Below, piece by piece: positions 1 through 7,856 of a stretch of 64,000 nucleotides of DNA. The notes below the pieces were generated by a model, which ran no database searches, had not been told where the DNA came from, and saw nothing but the letters and a program-made list of their open reading frames with translations. The first letter of the stretch is position 1. Every line of letters begins with the position of its first letter. Origin of the DNA: Bacillota bacterium (lineage in GTDB: Bacteria; Bacillota; Clostridia; Acetivibrionales; DSM-1351); assembly GCA_023393115.1 (NCBI GenBank), contig JAEWMS010000002.1:1-64000 (forward strand). The letters run 5' to 3'. The position numbers and the translations under genes are program-made.

Positions 1-124
1 TTTGCCTCCAGCTTCCTTCAGATTCCCCGTCGCCGAGGACACCCTTGCTCTTGGCTATGTGCTTGGCACTATCAACCTGCACTCGGGACTTTCACCCGTT
101 AGATTGCGCCCATGCTGGGCGCAC
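1..124 (-). mobile_element. Group II intron, 5' end (truncated by window edge)
   Basis: Read on the minus strand, the sequence starts at position 124 with GTGCGCCC and folds at once into a short GC hairpin (GCGCCC/GGGCGC). It continues with the AAAGTCCCGAG and GAAGGAAGCTGGAGGCAAA blocks typical of domain I of bacterial group II introns. The GTGYG start is the intron 5' splice-site consensus. The rest, including any reverse transcriptase gene, lies left of the window. The intron begins directly after a T-rich terminator hairpin (131-162), the type of target known for group IIC introns. The class is inferred from that position, not from a full fold. Confidence 0.72.
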
Positions 125-130
125 CAATAA

Positions 131-162
131 AAAAACCGCTAGTCTTTAAACTAACGGTTTTT
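131..162 (-). terminator. Rho-independent terminator, probable intron target
   Basis: The arms at 131-143 and 150-162 pair with one G-U-type mismatch and are followed on the minus strand by a T run. The hairpin follows the tRNA-like chimera (165-240), and the group II intron begins 7 nt beyond it. Confidence 0.7.
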
Positions 163-164
163 CA

Positions 165-240
165 TGGTTGCGGGGATAGGACTTGCCGTCTGCTTCGGCA
201 AAGCCTCGCATACTAATGACGTCGCCCACCCAAACCCGCG
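165..240 (-). pseudogene. 76-nt tRNA-fMet-like chimera (degenerate tRNA)
   Basis: The 21 nt at the 3' end (165-185, ending in CCA) are identical to those of the intact tRNA-fMet at 381-456. The 5' end at position 240 starts with the same CGCGGG. The total length is 76 nt, exactly that of the real gene. The interior is unrelated: D and anticodon arms are not recognisable, the T-stem cannot form, and a different hairpin (CTTTGCCG/CGGCAAG) replaces it. It is probably a tRNA copy whose middle was replaced by recombination; an attachment-site remnant is the alternative. Confidence 0.55.
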
Positions 241-260
241 GTTTTGGTACCGGGCTCCTA

Positions 261-306
261 CTCAAAGCTAAAAAAGTGCATTCAGCACTTTTTCTAGCGC
301 TTTGAG
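261..306 (-). terminator. Nested hairpin, terminator-like
   Basis: The outer arms CTCAAAGC (261-268) and GCTTTGAG (299-306) enclose an inner AAAAAGTGC/GCACTTTTT stem. On the minus strand the inner stem ends in a T run, so it could stop transcription between the tRNA-fMet and the tRNA-like chimera. Confidence 0.5.
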
Positions 307-347
307 CCTTCTCAGGTTCAAGTCCTCAAATTTATGAAAATAAGAAA

Positions 348-373
348 AGTGTCCTGCACTTATGCAAGACACT
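348..373 (-). terminator. Terminator of tRNA-fMet
   Basis: AGTGTC/GACACT arms with an inner TGCA/TGCA pairing, followed on the minus strand by TTTTCTTATTTTC. It lies 7 nt past the CCA end of the tRNA gene. Confidence 0.7.
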
Positions 374-380
374 CTCTTTA

Positions 381-456
381 TGGTTGCGGGGATAGGACTT
401 GAACCTATGGCCTTCGGGTTATGAGCCCGACGAGCTACCAACTGCTCCACCCCGCG
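381..456 (-). tRNA. tRNA-fMet(CAT), initiator
   Basis: A complete 76-nt cloverleaf on the minus strand with encoded CCA. The anticodon is CAT. Two features identify the initiator and not the elongator: the C1-A72 mismatch at the top of the acceptor stem (CGCGGGG against CCCCGCA) and three consecutive G-C pairs in the anticodon stem (GGG-CTCATAA-CCC). The T-arm is ATAGG-TTCAAGT-CCTAT. It is followed by its own terminator (348-373). Confidence 0.95.
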
Positions 457-586
457 ATATATAAATGTAATAATATTATATGCTGCAGCAGTAATTTTAT
501 TCACCCCTGCCGACAACTATTATAATTTAACACATATTTTTTATAATTGCAAGACCTTTTTTACTGTTATTTTTTTCAATACCGGT

Positions 587-1213
587 CTATCCGAAATTTT
601 TCATATGGTAAACAGCCAATTGGGTTCTATCCCTTAACTCAAGCTTTTCAAGTATATTTGAAATGTAATTTCTGACTGTACCTTCACCCATAAATAGTTT
701 ATCTGCTATTTCTTTATTTGATAAACCCTCGCATATGCATATCATAATCTCATATTCCTTTTTGGTTATTCCCACCTCTTCCGGACTAATGGTCCTGTTT
801 GTTTGTACCATATTTGACAGCATGGCAGCAATATCCTTATCGTATACAACACTTCCCCTGTATACCATGCGGAGGCTGTCAATAATCACTTCCGAAGAGC
901 TGCTTTTAAGAACATACCCTTCTGCACCGAATTTTATTCCACTTACAATATATTCAGTATCTTTAAAGGTTGTAAGAAATAATACCTTAATTTTTGGAAA
1001 CTGCTCTTTGATCAGTTTAGTTGCCTGTACTCCATCCATAACAGGCATTCTGATATCCATAAGCACCGCATCCGGTAATTTTTCCATGCAAAATTGAATA
1101 CACTCCTGCCCGTTAGCCGCAGTTCCTACAACTTCCATGTCTTTCTCAAGTTCAAGTATCATTTTGAGCCCGTCTCTTATTAATGCATCGTCATCTGCAA
1201 TTAATACTTTCAT
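587..1213 (-). CDS. NarL/FixJ-family response regulator
   Basis: A 208-residue two-component response regulator. The N-terminal receiver has acidic residues D7-D9, phospho-acceptor D53 in LMDIRMP, a T/S switch in LFLTT and the conserved Lys in YVLKSSS. The C-terminal LuxR-type helix-turn-helix contains LSNKEIADKLFMGEGTVRNY, which places it in the NarL/LiaR group. Its start overlaps the kinase stop by 4 nt (ATGA), so the two are translationally coupled. It is the last gene of an operon with an ABC-2 exporter and probably controls that exporter in response to a membrane or drug signal. The signal is unknown. Confidence 0.93.
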   Translation of the reverse strand: MKVLIADDDALIRDGLKMILELEKDMEVVGTAANGQECIQFCMEKLPDAVLMDIRMPVMDGVQATKLIKEQFPKIKVLFLTTFKDTEYIVSGIKFGAEGYVLKSSSSEVIIDSLRMVYRGSVVYDKDIAAMLSNMVQTNRTISPEEVGITKKEYEIMICICEGLSNKEIADKLFMGEGTVRNYISNILEKLELRDRTQLAVYHMKNFG

Positions 1214-2292
1214 AAAACCTCTGCCCCCTTAACATTTGGAAGAGTAAAAATCACGGTAAAACCGGCACTGCCATCGACGGAATAAGTTCCTCCGAGGTTT
1301 TTTACCCTATCCCTGATTCCTGTCAGTCCAACACTTTCTATAATCTTACTGCAGCCCTTACCGTTATCCTTGTACATACACCTTATATGCTTTGCCTTAA
1401 TATCAATTTTTAGGTTTACCTCATTAGCTTCGGAATACTTTATTGTATTTGTAAGAAGCTCCTTTATATTTACTTCCAATACCTTCAAATTAGCTGTGGA
1501 CACTTCATTAAAATCTCCATTATGGGATAGATTGATTTTGCAGAAGGTAAATTCTTTGACAAGCTTATAAATACTCTCTATTCCAATGTTCTGATTGCTT
1601 TTCATATTAAATACGGTATTCCTGGTTATTTCAAGGGCCTCAGCCAGCTTAACCACGCAGAGCTTAATAATTTCTCCGGCTTTCAGGTTATCTGTCTGAA
1701 TTATCTTCTCTGCTGCTCTCAATTGAAAAAGTACTCCTGCAATGCTGTGTCCCACATTATCATGTATTTCCTTTGCAATTCTGTCACGTTCCCTGAGCTC
1801 CGCAGTCCTTTCAATCTCATTCTGCAGGTTAACCAGCTCAGTCTTTGTTTTCTCAAGCTGATAGCGCAATGCTCTTTCATTGTCCAGTAGCCCAATATGT
1901 TTTATTTCCTTATCATGGTTCTTTCTTAAGGTATAGCCCCATAAGGCGCCGACAGCCATATGAAAAGAGTATGGAAGCAGCTCTGCTCTGTGAAGAAGGA
2001 CAAGAGATATAATAGCCGCGGCGCCGAGCAGATAGTATTTCTTAAAATAGGTTAAATCTACAAATAATATCCCCAGCAACAATAGAAGATAAGGGGTTCT
2101 AAAAGAAAGCCCCATAACCAGGGCTGCAAGTATAATGGAATAAACTTCCCGGTCAAGGTACTTCTCTTTTATTACAAAGAGGCACAAGGCTAATAAAATA
2201 AACCCTGTGCCTTCCAGATTACTATTGTCTGTTTTAAGAATAACTTCGGCTGCAGTCCATATAAATAATAGAATTCCATATATGTATTTCAT
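1210..2292 (-). CDS. Membrane sensor histidine kinase, HisKA_3 family
   Basis: About 360 residues from the ATG at 2292, preceded by GGCGG; a longer in-frame extension reaches 2427 but overlaps the preceding permease gene and has no ribosome site. The N-terminal part has several short hydrophobic segments with almost no extracellular loop (intramembrane-sensing type). A coiled-coil linker follows, then the phospho-acceptor His in KEIHDNVGHS (about residue 177), typical of HisKA_3. The HATPase domain shows NIKELLTNTIKYSEA (N box), DNGKGC and GLTGIRDRV. It pairs with the adjacent NarL-type regulator. The stimulus is inferred to be a cell-envelope or antibiotic signal because of the co-transcribed exporter. 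Confidence 0.9.
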   Translation of the reverse strand: MKYIYGILLFIWTAAEVILKTDNSNLEGTGFILLALCLFVIKEKYLDREVYSIILAALVMGLSFRTPYLLLLLGILFVDLTYFKKYYLLGAAAIISLVLLHRAELLPYSFHMAVGALWGYTLRKNHDKEIKHIGLLDNERALRYQLEKTKTELVNLQNEIERTAELRERDRIAKEIHDNVGHSIAGVLFQLRAAEKIIQTDNLKAGEIIKLCVVKLAEALEITRNTVFNMKSNQNIGIESIYKLVKEFTFCKINLSHNGDFNEVSTANLKVLEVNIKELLTNTIKYSEANEVNLKIDIKAKHIRCMYKDNGKGCSKIIESVGLTGIRDRVKNLGGTYSVDGSAGFTVIFTLPNVKGAEVL

Positions 2293-2371
2293 AAAACCGC
2301 CATTCCCTATTTTTAGGTTAGTAATCACAAGCAGCTTAAATACAGATTTACACAGTTTTATATTATTATAA

Positions 2372-3475
2372 TTATTTAGAAATATCAACTTTTTTTGCAA
2401 GACCGGCAACGAGAAATACCAAAGCAAACAGCAGTAGTATAGCGTAATTCGTAATTAATGCATTACCTGTAATAGACCCATCCAGTACCCCATCAACAGT
2501 TCGCATTACCCAGGATAAAGGAATAAATCTCCCAATTTTGTTCAATATGTCTGGCATCAGGTCAAATCCCCAATAACATCCCCCAAGCATAACCAGAGGA
2601 GTAGTGATAACAGCCACAGTAACATATGCCTGAATAGGCTTTTTTAAAACAGAAATAATGAATAAACCCATTGTAACACAAACAAAGGAAAATATTATAA
2701 ACAGACCGATAATGGCTGCCGGGGCACTTCCCATATACATCTTAAATATAAGTACAAGTGCCGATATAATTCCTAAAGCTTGTATCACGCCTGTTGTGAA
2801 AAAGGCAGCAAGGTTTTCAGTCATATATCTTTTAATACTTACATGTCCGTAAAATACTCTGTAAAATGTGCCATTCGATTTATCTTCTAATATCAACCCT
2901 GTAGTGATTACAGCCATGTACAGCATGAATTGAACTAAAAAGCCAAATGCTGCTCTTGATTTCACTATTTTGTTTAAAATATCAAGATTTGTGTTTATGG
3001 TAAGTTTGGATTCCCTATATTTGTCTAAAGAATTCTCAAACTTTACCTTGTCGTAATTTAAAGCGTTTGCAATTAATTTATAATTTTCTATTTCAGTATT
3101 AACAGAGTTCTTGACAAAATATAACTTCTGCCTGTCTTCTACATAATATTCCTTAATCTTAGGGTTTTTACCCTCCAGAATTTTGTTTTCAAAATCCGAA
3201 TCAATAATTATTGAATAGTCCACCACATAACTGGCTGTTAAGTCATATATTTGATCCTCAGATATTTCTAAAAGCTTAATTCCTTCAGTATTTTTTAAGA
3301 GCTGGAATATCCCTTTTGAAACAGCACTTTGATCATGGTCAACAATACCTATTGTTGCCGCTGTATGGTTCTGTGTAGTAAATATTGATATGAAAATAAG
3401 GGGTAAAATTATCATTAAAACAAATCTTATTTTACTCTTGAATAATCTCTTAAGTGTTGTACTAAATATTATCAT
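2372..3475 (-). CDS. ABC-2 type exporter permease (second)
   Basis: A 367-residue membrane protein with one N-terminal transmembrane helix (after KSKIRF), a large extracytoplasmic loop of about 150 residues, then five or six C-terminal helices: the YhgE/NatB-like ABC-2 architecture. Its start lies 14 nt inside the end of the previous permease gene, so the two permeases are probably translated together and form a heterodimer driven by the ATPase at 4609-5538. The substrate is unknown; drug, peptide or lipid export is usual for this family. A 79-nt gap separates it from the kinase. Confidence 0.88.
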   Translation of the reverse strand: MIIFSTTLKRLFKSKIRFVLMIILPLIFISIFTTQNHTAATIGIVDHDQSAVSKGIFQLLKNTEGIKLLEISEDQIYDLTASYVVDYSIIIDSDFENKILEGKNPKIKEYYVEDRQKLYFVKNSVNTEIENYKLIANALNYDKVKFENSLDKYRESKLTINTNLDILNKIVKSRAAFGFLVQFMLYMAVITTGLILEDKSNGTFYRVFYGHVSIKRYMTENLAAFFTTGVIQALGIISALVLIFKMYMGSAPAAIIGLFIIFSFVCVTMGLFIISVLKKPIQAYVTVAVITTPLVMLGGCYWGFDLMPDILNKIGRFIPLSWVMRTVDGVLDGSITGNALITNYAILLLFALVFLVAGLAKKVDISK

Positions 3476-4595
3476 AATCCACCTTCCTTAATTTCAAAAT
3501 TGATGTAATATATATCACGGCTAAAATAGCAAGCAGACCACCTGCCGCTTTATACATAACCATATCCGGGTAGTTGTAAATAGCTCCGAAAATCAGTACT
3601 TTTGCGTAATAAATAGGATTAATAATGTTAAGACTCTGAATAGTTGCAGCCGGTGTAATTGACCCTCCTGCTACTGCTGAAAAAAGCATAATTAGGAATG
3701 AAATACCCAGAGCCGATGCAAAACTTTTTACAAATGAATGAACCATGATTCCGATACCGATGGATATGAACGAAAATACTATAAGTACTGAACCAATAAT
3801 AAGCAGGTTGCCATCCCAATTTGCATGATAAACAAATTTTGTGAAAATAACTGTAACAATGCAGGAGAGGAATAGAAATATACTGGTTCCAAGGACTTTA
3901 CCGCATAAAACCGTCCATTTAGAAGTGGGTAGTGCATATAGTCTAATATGAATATTAGATTCCTGATTTCTTGTGACTATCAATATTCCCAGTAATGCAC
4001 CCATTGTAACTACTTGTAACAGAGATAAAACAGAGTAATAGTCTATAGCCTCAGGTAGTTTTGAATCCGCGGGAGTAATTCTTTCAAAGGTTTCCGATAT
4101 ATCACTGGGCTCCTGAATATCAATTTTATTTTCAGAGAGTTCCATGGCAACCGAAAGCGCATTGTTTCTGTATATGTAAGTGTTAAGAATTGATTTAACC
4201 AGCTCGATATTCTTTTTTCCTTCAATTCGAATTTCAGCTGATTGCTTTTTCTGAAGTTTTCCTGTTGTGTCCTCCGGTATAACAATGTAATTATCAATCT
4301 TCCCCGTATCCATTGCTTCTATTGCCTCGGCCTCAGTTGAATAATTTACTGCATCAATAATTTCTTTAATATCATCGGTTTCCAGTAACTGCTTAACTCC
4401 CGTACTCACCTGACCATTGTCAAGTATAACATAGCCCGACTTCACCTTGTTATTAAAATCCTCTGTCATATTGCCATCAAATGCCGTTCCCAACAAGATG
4501 ATAATGCTGATAGGGAACGCAATCAGTGCTATTAAAACACGTATGTCCCTTATATTCTTAATAAACTCATAATATGCCGACCATAATACCTTCAT
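3462..4595 (-). CDS. ABC-2 type exporter permease (first)
   Basis: 377 residues from the ATG at 4595, chosen because AGGGGGTG precedes it; an upstream in-frame extension would overlap the ATPase gene. It has the same architecture as its neighbour: N-terminal helix (about residues 17-35), extracytoplasmic domain of about 160 residues with many acidic residues, then five or six helices from about residue 195 on. It lies 13 nt after the ATPase stop and overlaps the second permease by 14 nt. The two permeases are only distantly similar, which suggests a heterodimeric channel. Confidence 0.88.
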   Translation of the reverse strand: MKVLWSAYYEFIKNIRDIRVLIALIAFPISIIILLGTAFDGNMTEDFNNKVKSGYVILDNGQVSTGVKQLLETDDIKEIIDAVNYSTEAEAIEAMDTGKIDNYIVIPEDTTGKLQKKQSAEIRIEGKKNIELVKSILNTYIYRNNALSVAMELSENKIDIQEPSDISETFERITPADSKLPEAIDYYSVLSLLQVVTMGALLGILIVTRNQESNIHIRLYALPTSKWTVLCGKVLGTSIFLFLSCIVTVIFTKFVYHANWDGNLLIIGSVLIVFSFISIGIGIMVHSFVKSFASALGISFLIMLFSAVAGGSITPAATIQSLNIINPIYYAKVLIFGAIYNYPDMVMYKAAGGLLAILAVIYITSILKLRKVDYDNI

Positions 4596-4608
4596 TGCAA
4601 TACACCCC

Positions 4609-5538
4609 CTAATCCCGCAGCCTCTTGCCTGTAAGTTCAAGAAAAACATCTTCCAGTGAAGCGTCCTCCATATTGATTTTTGTAATGATTCCGCCATTTT
4701 CGACAATAGAATTAATTATTCTTGCCAGACTGCTGCTTTTGTCCAGAACAACCTTCATCCTCCTATCTTCGACCAGGCATTCCTTCACGCCATGGACCGC
4801 CTTGACAGCTTCAGTTAGTGTATAATTATAATTTTTAAGTACTATATCGACTATCTGCTCATCCTGAATGTATTCCTTCAATTCATCAATGGTACCCTGC
4901 ACTATCAGCCTCCCATTATCCATGATTACTACTCTTGAACAAAGAGCCTCGATTTCTTCCATGTAATGTGAGGTGTATATAACAGTGGAGCCCATTTTAT
5001 TCAGCTTTCTTACTGAATCCAGAATATGATTCCTGGATTGCGGATCAATACCTACGGTAGGTTCGTCCATAATTATCAGTTTTGGCTTATGTACTATGGA
5101 GCATGCAATATTAAGCCTTCTTTGCATACCACCTGAGAATTTCTTAGGATAGTCCCCTTTTCTCTCCCAAAGTCCGGTAAATTCCAGTGCCTGCCGGACA
5201 CTGTCCTTAAGTTCCTGACCTTTTAGTCCGTAGAGCCTGCCGAAATATTCAACATTCTCATATGCCTTAAATTCATTATAGATGGCAAGATTCTGAGGAA
5301 CGACGCCAATATTTTTCTTAACATAATAGTTGTTCTGGGACATAACCTGCCCGAAAATTTTTATCTCACCGGAATTAATTTCAGTTATTCCTATAATGGA
5401 ATTTATTAATGTGGTTTTTCCAGCACCATTTGGTCCAAGTAAACCCAAGATTTCTCCATCTCTGACATTCATGGTCATATTGTCTACTGCAACCCTGTCT
5501 CCATATCTTTTGACAACATCCTTTATCTCAACAATCAT
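4609..5538 (-). CDS. ABC transporter ATPase, ABC-2 exporter (CcmA/NatA type)
   Basis: 309 residues from the ATG at 5538, preceded by GAAGGGAG. Walker A is GLLGPNGAGKTT, the signature is FSGGMQRRL, and Walker B is KLIIMDEPTVGID followed by the H-loop TSHYMEE. A C-terminal extension of about 85 residues is usual in drug and bacteriocin ABC-2 exporters. It is the first gene of a five-gene operon (ATPase, two permeases, kinase, regulator) and powers export through the two permeases. The operon layout resembles sensor-coupled antibiotic efflux systems of Firmicutes. Confidence 0.93.
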   Translation of the reverse strand: MIVEIKDVVKRYGDRVAVDNMTMNVRDGEILGLLGPNGAGKTTLINSIIGITEINSGEIKIFGQVMSQNNYYVKKNIGVVPQNLAIYNEFKAYENVEYFGRLYGLKGQELKDSVRQALEFTGLWERKGDYPKKFSGGMQRRLNIACSIVHKPKLIIMDEPTVGIDPQSRNHILDSVRKLNKMGSTVIYTSHYMEEIEALCSRVVIMDNGRLIVQGTIDELKEYIQDEQIVDIVLKNYNYTLTEAVKAVHGVKECLVEDRRMKVVLDKSSSLARIINSIVENGGIITKINMEDASLEDVFLELTGKRLRD

Positions 5539-5657
5539 GTCTTTAACTCCCTTCATTTTGATTATTCAAGCATTTAGCTTTTTTCAAATATTTATCCGAA
5601 TCAAATTTGATGATATTAGTATACATTTTCTGAGACAGTGCTTTTAGTGATAAAAAG

Positions 5658-5693
5658 ACCGATATAAAGTGACAATTGTCATTTCATATCGGT
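5658..5693 (-). terminator. Terminator after the PatB-like gene
   Basis: The outer arms ACCGATAT and ATATCGGT enclose a second dyad (TGACAATTGTCA). On the minus strand the stem is followed by CTTTTTATC. It separates the aminotransferase gene from the exporter operon. Confidence 0.75.
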
Positions 5694-5709
5694 ATGTTTG
5701 TCTTGTGTC

Positions 5710-6882
5710 TTATAGTTGGTCAACTGCTGCTTTAAGCCTTAGCAGCGCCTTCTCCACAGTCGTTCTGGGGCAAGCCACATTCATTCTCATATAACCTTCA
5801 CTGTTCTTACCAAAATATGTTCCGGCACTCATTGCAACGCCTGCCTTATGCACCATAAAATCGATCAGCTGTTTTCCATTCATCCCAAGCGCTCTGCAGT
5901 CAAGCCATATAAGATATGTACCCTCGGGCCGTATAGGTTTAATAGCAGGAATATTATTATGAAAATAATCCATAACCAGATTTACGTTCCCTTCAATGTA
6001 TGGAATCAGCTGATCCAGCCATTCTTCACCATGTTCATAGGCTGCCTGAGTAGCCACAAGACTGAAACAATTGTTGCACTCAATATGGAGCCTGGCCCAG
6101 GTCCGGTCAAAGGCTGATTTAGTTTCGGTGTCAGGAAAAACAACTGCAGAAGACTGGAGTCCTGCGAGATTAAAGGTTTTACTTGCTGAAATGCAGGTAA
6201 TTGTCAGTTTTCTGAGTTCCTCGGAAATTGATGAAAAGGGAGTGTGCTTATTTCCCCACAAAACGAGGTCTGAATGTATCTCATCAGCAATAACTTTAAT
6301 ACCATACTTTATACATATTTCACCCAGCTTCTCCAGCTCGCTTTTTGTCCAAACCCGACCGATAGGATTATGAGGACTGCACAATATAATATATTTAGCC
6401 CCCTGCCGAGCTTTTTCTTCAAGATCTTCGTAATCCATATAAAAGTTCACGTCTACTTTTTTCAACGGGCTCTCCAGCAGTTCTCTGGGCCCATCCTTTA
6501 CTGCATTATAAAAAGGGCGATAAACCGGTGTCTGAATAATTATTTTGTCGTTTGGTTTGGTCAATTCCTTTATATACATGCATATTGAAGGTACAACTCC
6601 CAGACTGATGCTCATTAACCTTTTATCAATATCCCAATTTTTTCGTCTCTTCTGAAAGGAGCATACAGAGTCAAAATATGTGTCAGGCTTAACGGTATAG
6701 CCAAATATGCCATTTTCAGTTCTTTCTTTAATTGAATCTATAATGGGTTGAGCTGCTTTAAAATCCATATCTGCAACCCATAGTGGAATAGCGTCAGGGT
6801 TTCCATAAAGCTTATCCAGTTCAGCATATTTTTCAGCCCCGGTACCGCTTCTATCTATTATTTCATCAAAATTGTATCTCAT
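5710..6882 (-). CDS. PatB/MalY-family PLP-dependent C-S lyase or aminotransferase
   Basis: 390 residues from the ATG at 6882 (GGGGAG upstream), the usual length for PatB/MalY cystathionine beta-lyases. It starts with MRYNFDEIIDRSGTGAEKY and WVADMDF, diagnostic of this fold-type-I subgroup. The PLP-binding Lys lies in SASKTFNLAGLQ, the PLP-phosphate and ring contacts in CSPHNPIGRVW and ADEIHSDL, and the carboxylate-binding Arg near the C-terminus in MRMNVACPR. The likely reaction is alpha,beta-elimination of cystathionine or related cysteine S-conjugates. It is monocistronic, with a terminator behind it. The exact substrate cannot be read from the sequence. Confidence 0.9.
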   Translation of the reverse strand: MRYNFDEIIDRSGTGAEKYAELDKLYGNPDAIPLWVADMDFKAAQPIIDSIKERTENGIFGYTVKPDTYFDSVCSFQKRRKNWDIDKRLMSISLGVVPSICMYIKELTKPNDKIIIQTPVYRPFYNAVKDGPRELLESPLKKVDVNFYMDYEDLEEKARQGAKYIILCSPHNPIGRVWTKSELEKLGEICIKYGIKVIADEIHSDLVLWGNKHTPFSSISEELRKLTITCISASKTFNLAGLQSSAVVFPDTETKSAFDRTWARLHIECNNCFSLVATQAAYEHGEEWLDQLIPYIEGNVNLVMDYFHNNIPAIKPIRPEGTYLIWLDCRALGMNGKQLIDFMVHKAGVAMSAGTYFGKNSEGYMRMNVACPRTTVEKALLRLKAAVDQL

Positions 6883-7113
6883 ATGCGTTCTCCCCATATT
6901 ATGTTAACAATAAAAAATCTATAAAGGTAAAATATATAAGTATTATCTTCTTTAACCATCTCTAATTAATATATTACTTGTTTTTTTACAATTTTTATAG
7001 ACGTTTTCAGTTAAATCAGTATAATTAAATTTGATTGTATTAGTTTACTGGATTTGTACTACTTTAGTAAATTCCAAATACTCTTATTAATAATTATTTT
7101 ACGGAGGCAAACC

Positions 7114-7752
7114 ATGTTTAGAAGTACTTTTAAGAAATTATCAGCAGTATTGTTAATTTGCATGTTTCTTCTTGTTGTTTCATCCGGGTGTTCCGACAAA
7201 GGGGCAAAGGATAGCAGTGAGGGAACAATAGATTTATCGGATCACCCACAAGTACAAATTGAGATGGAAAACGGGGATAAAATGGTTTTGGAGCTCTACC
7301 CTGAATACGCGCCTGAAACCGTTAAAAATTTCACTGAGCTGGTAAATGCAAAGTTTTATGATGGTCTTACCTTTCACCGTATTGTAAAAGGGTTTATGAT
7401 ACAGGGCGGTGACCCTGAAGGTACCGGTATGGGCGGTTCAGAGAAAACCATAAAAGGCGAATTCAGTGAAAACGGCTTCACACAAAATACTCTAAAACAC
7501 ACCAGAGGGATTCTCTCAATGGCTAGAAGTAATGACCCCAATTCGGCATCAAGTCAGTTTTTTATAATGCATGATGACATGTATGGTTCACAGTTGGATG
7601 GAAAATATGCGGCTTTTGGCAAACTTATCAGCGGAGAAGAGACTCTTGATAAAATTGCAAACACCGAGGTTACAGTTAATAAAGCATCGGGAGAGCCTTC
7701 ACAACCGGTAGAAAAGGTTGTGATAAAGTCAATTACACTGTTGGATAAATAA
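7114..7752 (+). CDS. Cyclophilin-type peptidyl-prolyl isomerase, lipoprotein
   Basis: 212 residues from the ATG at 7114, with GGAGG 7 nt upstream. The N-terminus is a lipoprotein signal peptide: KK, hydrophobic core LLICMFLLVV, lipobox SSGC with Cys at about residue 26. The mature part is a compact single-domain cyclophilin: FHRIVKGFMIQGGDPEGTG carries the catalytic Arg, and SSQFFIMHDD, LDGKYAAFGK and the closing VVIKSI strand complete the fold. It probably catalyses proline isomerisation of exported proteins outside the membrane. It is one of the few plus-strand genes here and is isolated, converging with glycerate kinase on a shared terminator. Confidence 0.93.
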   Translation: MFRSTFKKLSAVLLICMFLLVVSSGCSDKGAKDSSEGTIDLSDHPQVQIEMENGDKMVLELYPEYAPETVKNFTELVNAKFYDGLTFHRIVKGFMIQGGDPEGTGMGGSEKTIKGEFSENGFTQNTLKHTRGILSMARSNDPNSASSQFFIMHDDMYGSQLDGKYAAFGKLISGEETLDKIANTEVTVNKASGEPSQPVEKVVIKSITLLDK

Positions 7753-7795
7753 TAATTAATCTTAAGGAATTGTTAAACTGTTGAGTATCCATTGA

Positions 7796-7838
7796 ATAAC
7801 AAACCCACAAGCTGTTTAGTCTCTTGTGGGTTTGTTAT
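7796..7838. terminator. Bidirectional terminator
   Basis: A perfect long stem, AACAAACCCACAAG against CTTGTGGGTTTGTT, with an 11-nt loop, A-rich on the left and T-rich on the right. It serves both the cyclophilin gene (plus) and the glycerate kinase gene (minus), which converge here. Confidence 0.85.
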
Positions 7839-7856
7839 ATTTCAAATTTACATAAT

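Noticed and set aside
314..326. Plus-strand T-loop-like sequence as a tRNA gene
   Set aside because: Only the T-loop matches; there is no acceptor stem, anticodon arm or CCA around it.
268..516. 82-codon minus-strand frame across the tRNA-fMet gene
   Set aside because: It runs straight through the tRNA; its middle is simply the translated tRNA, and there is no ribosome binding site.
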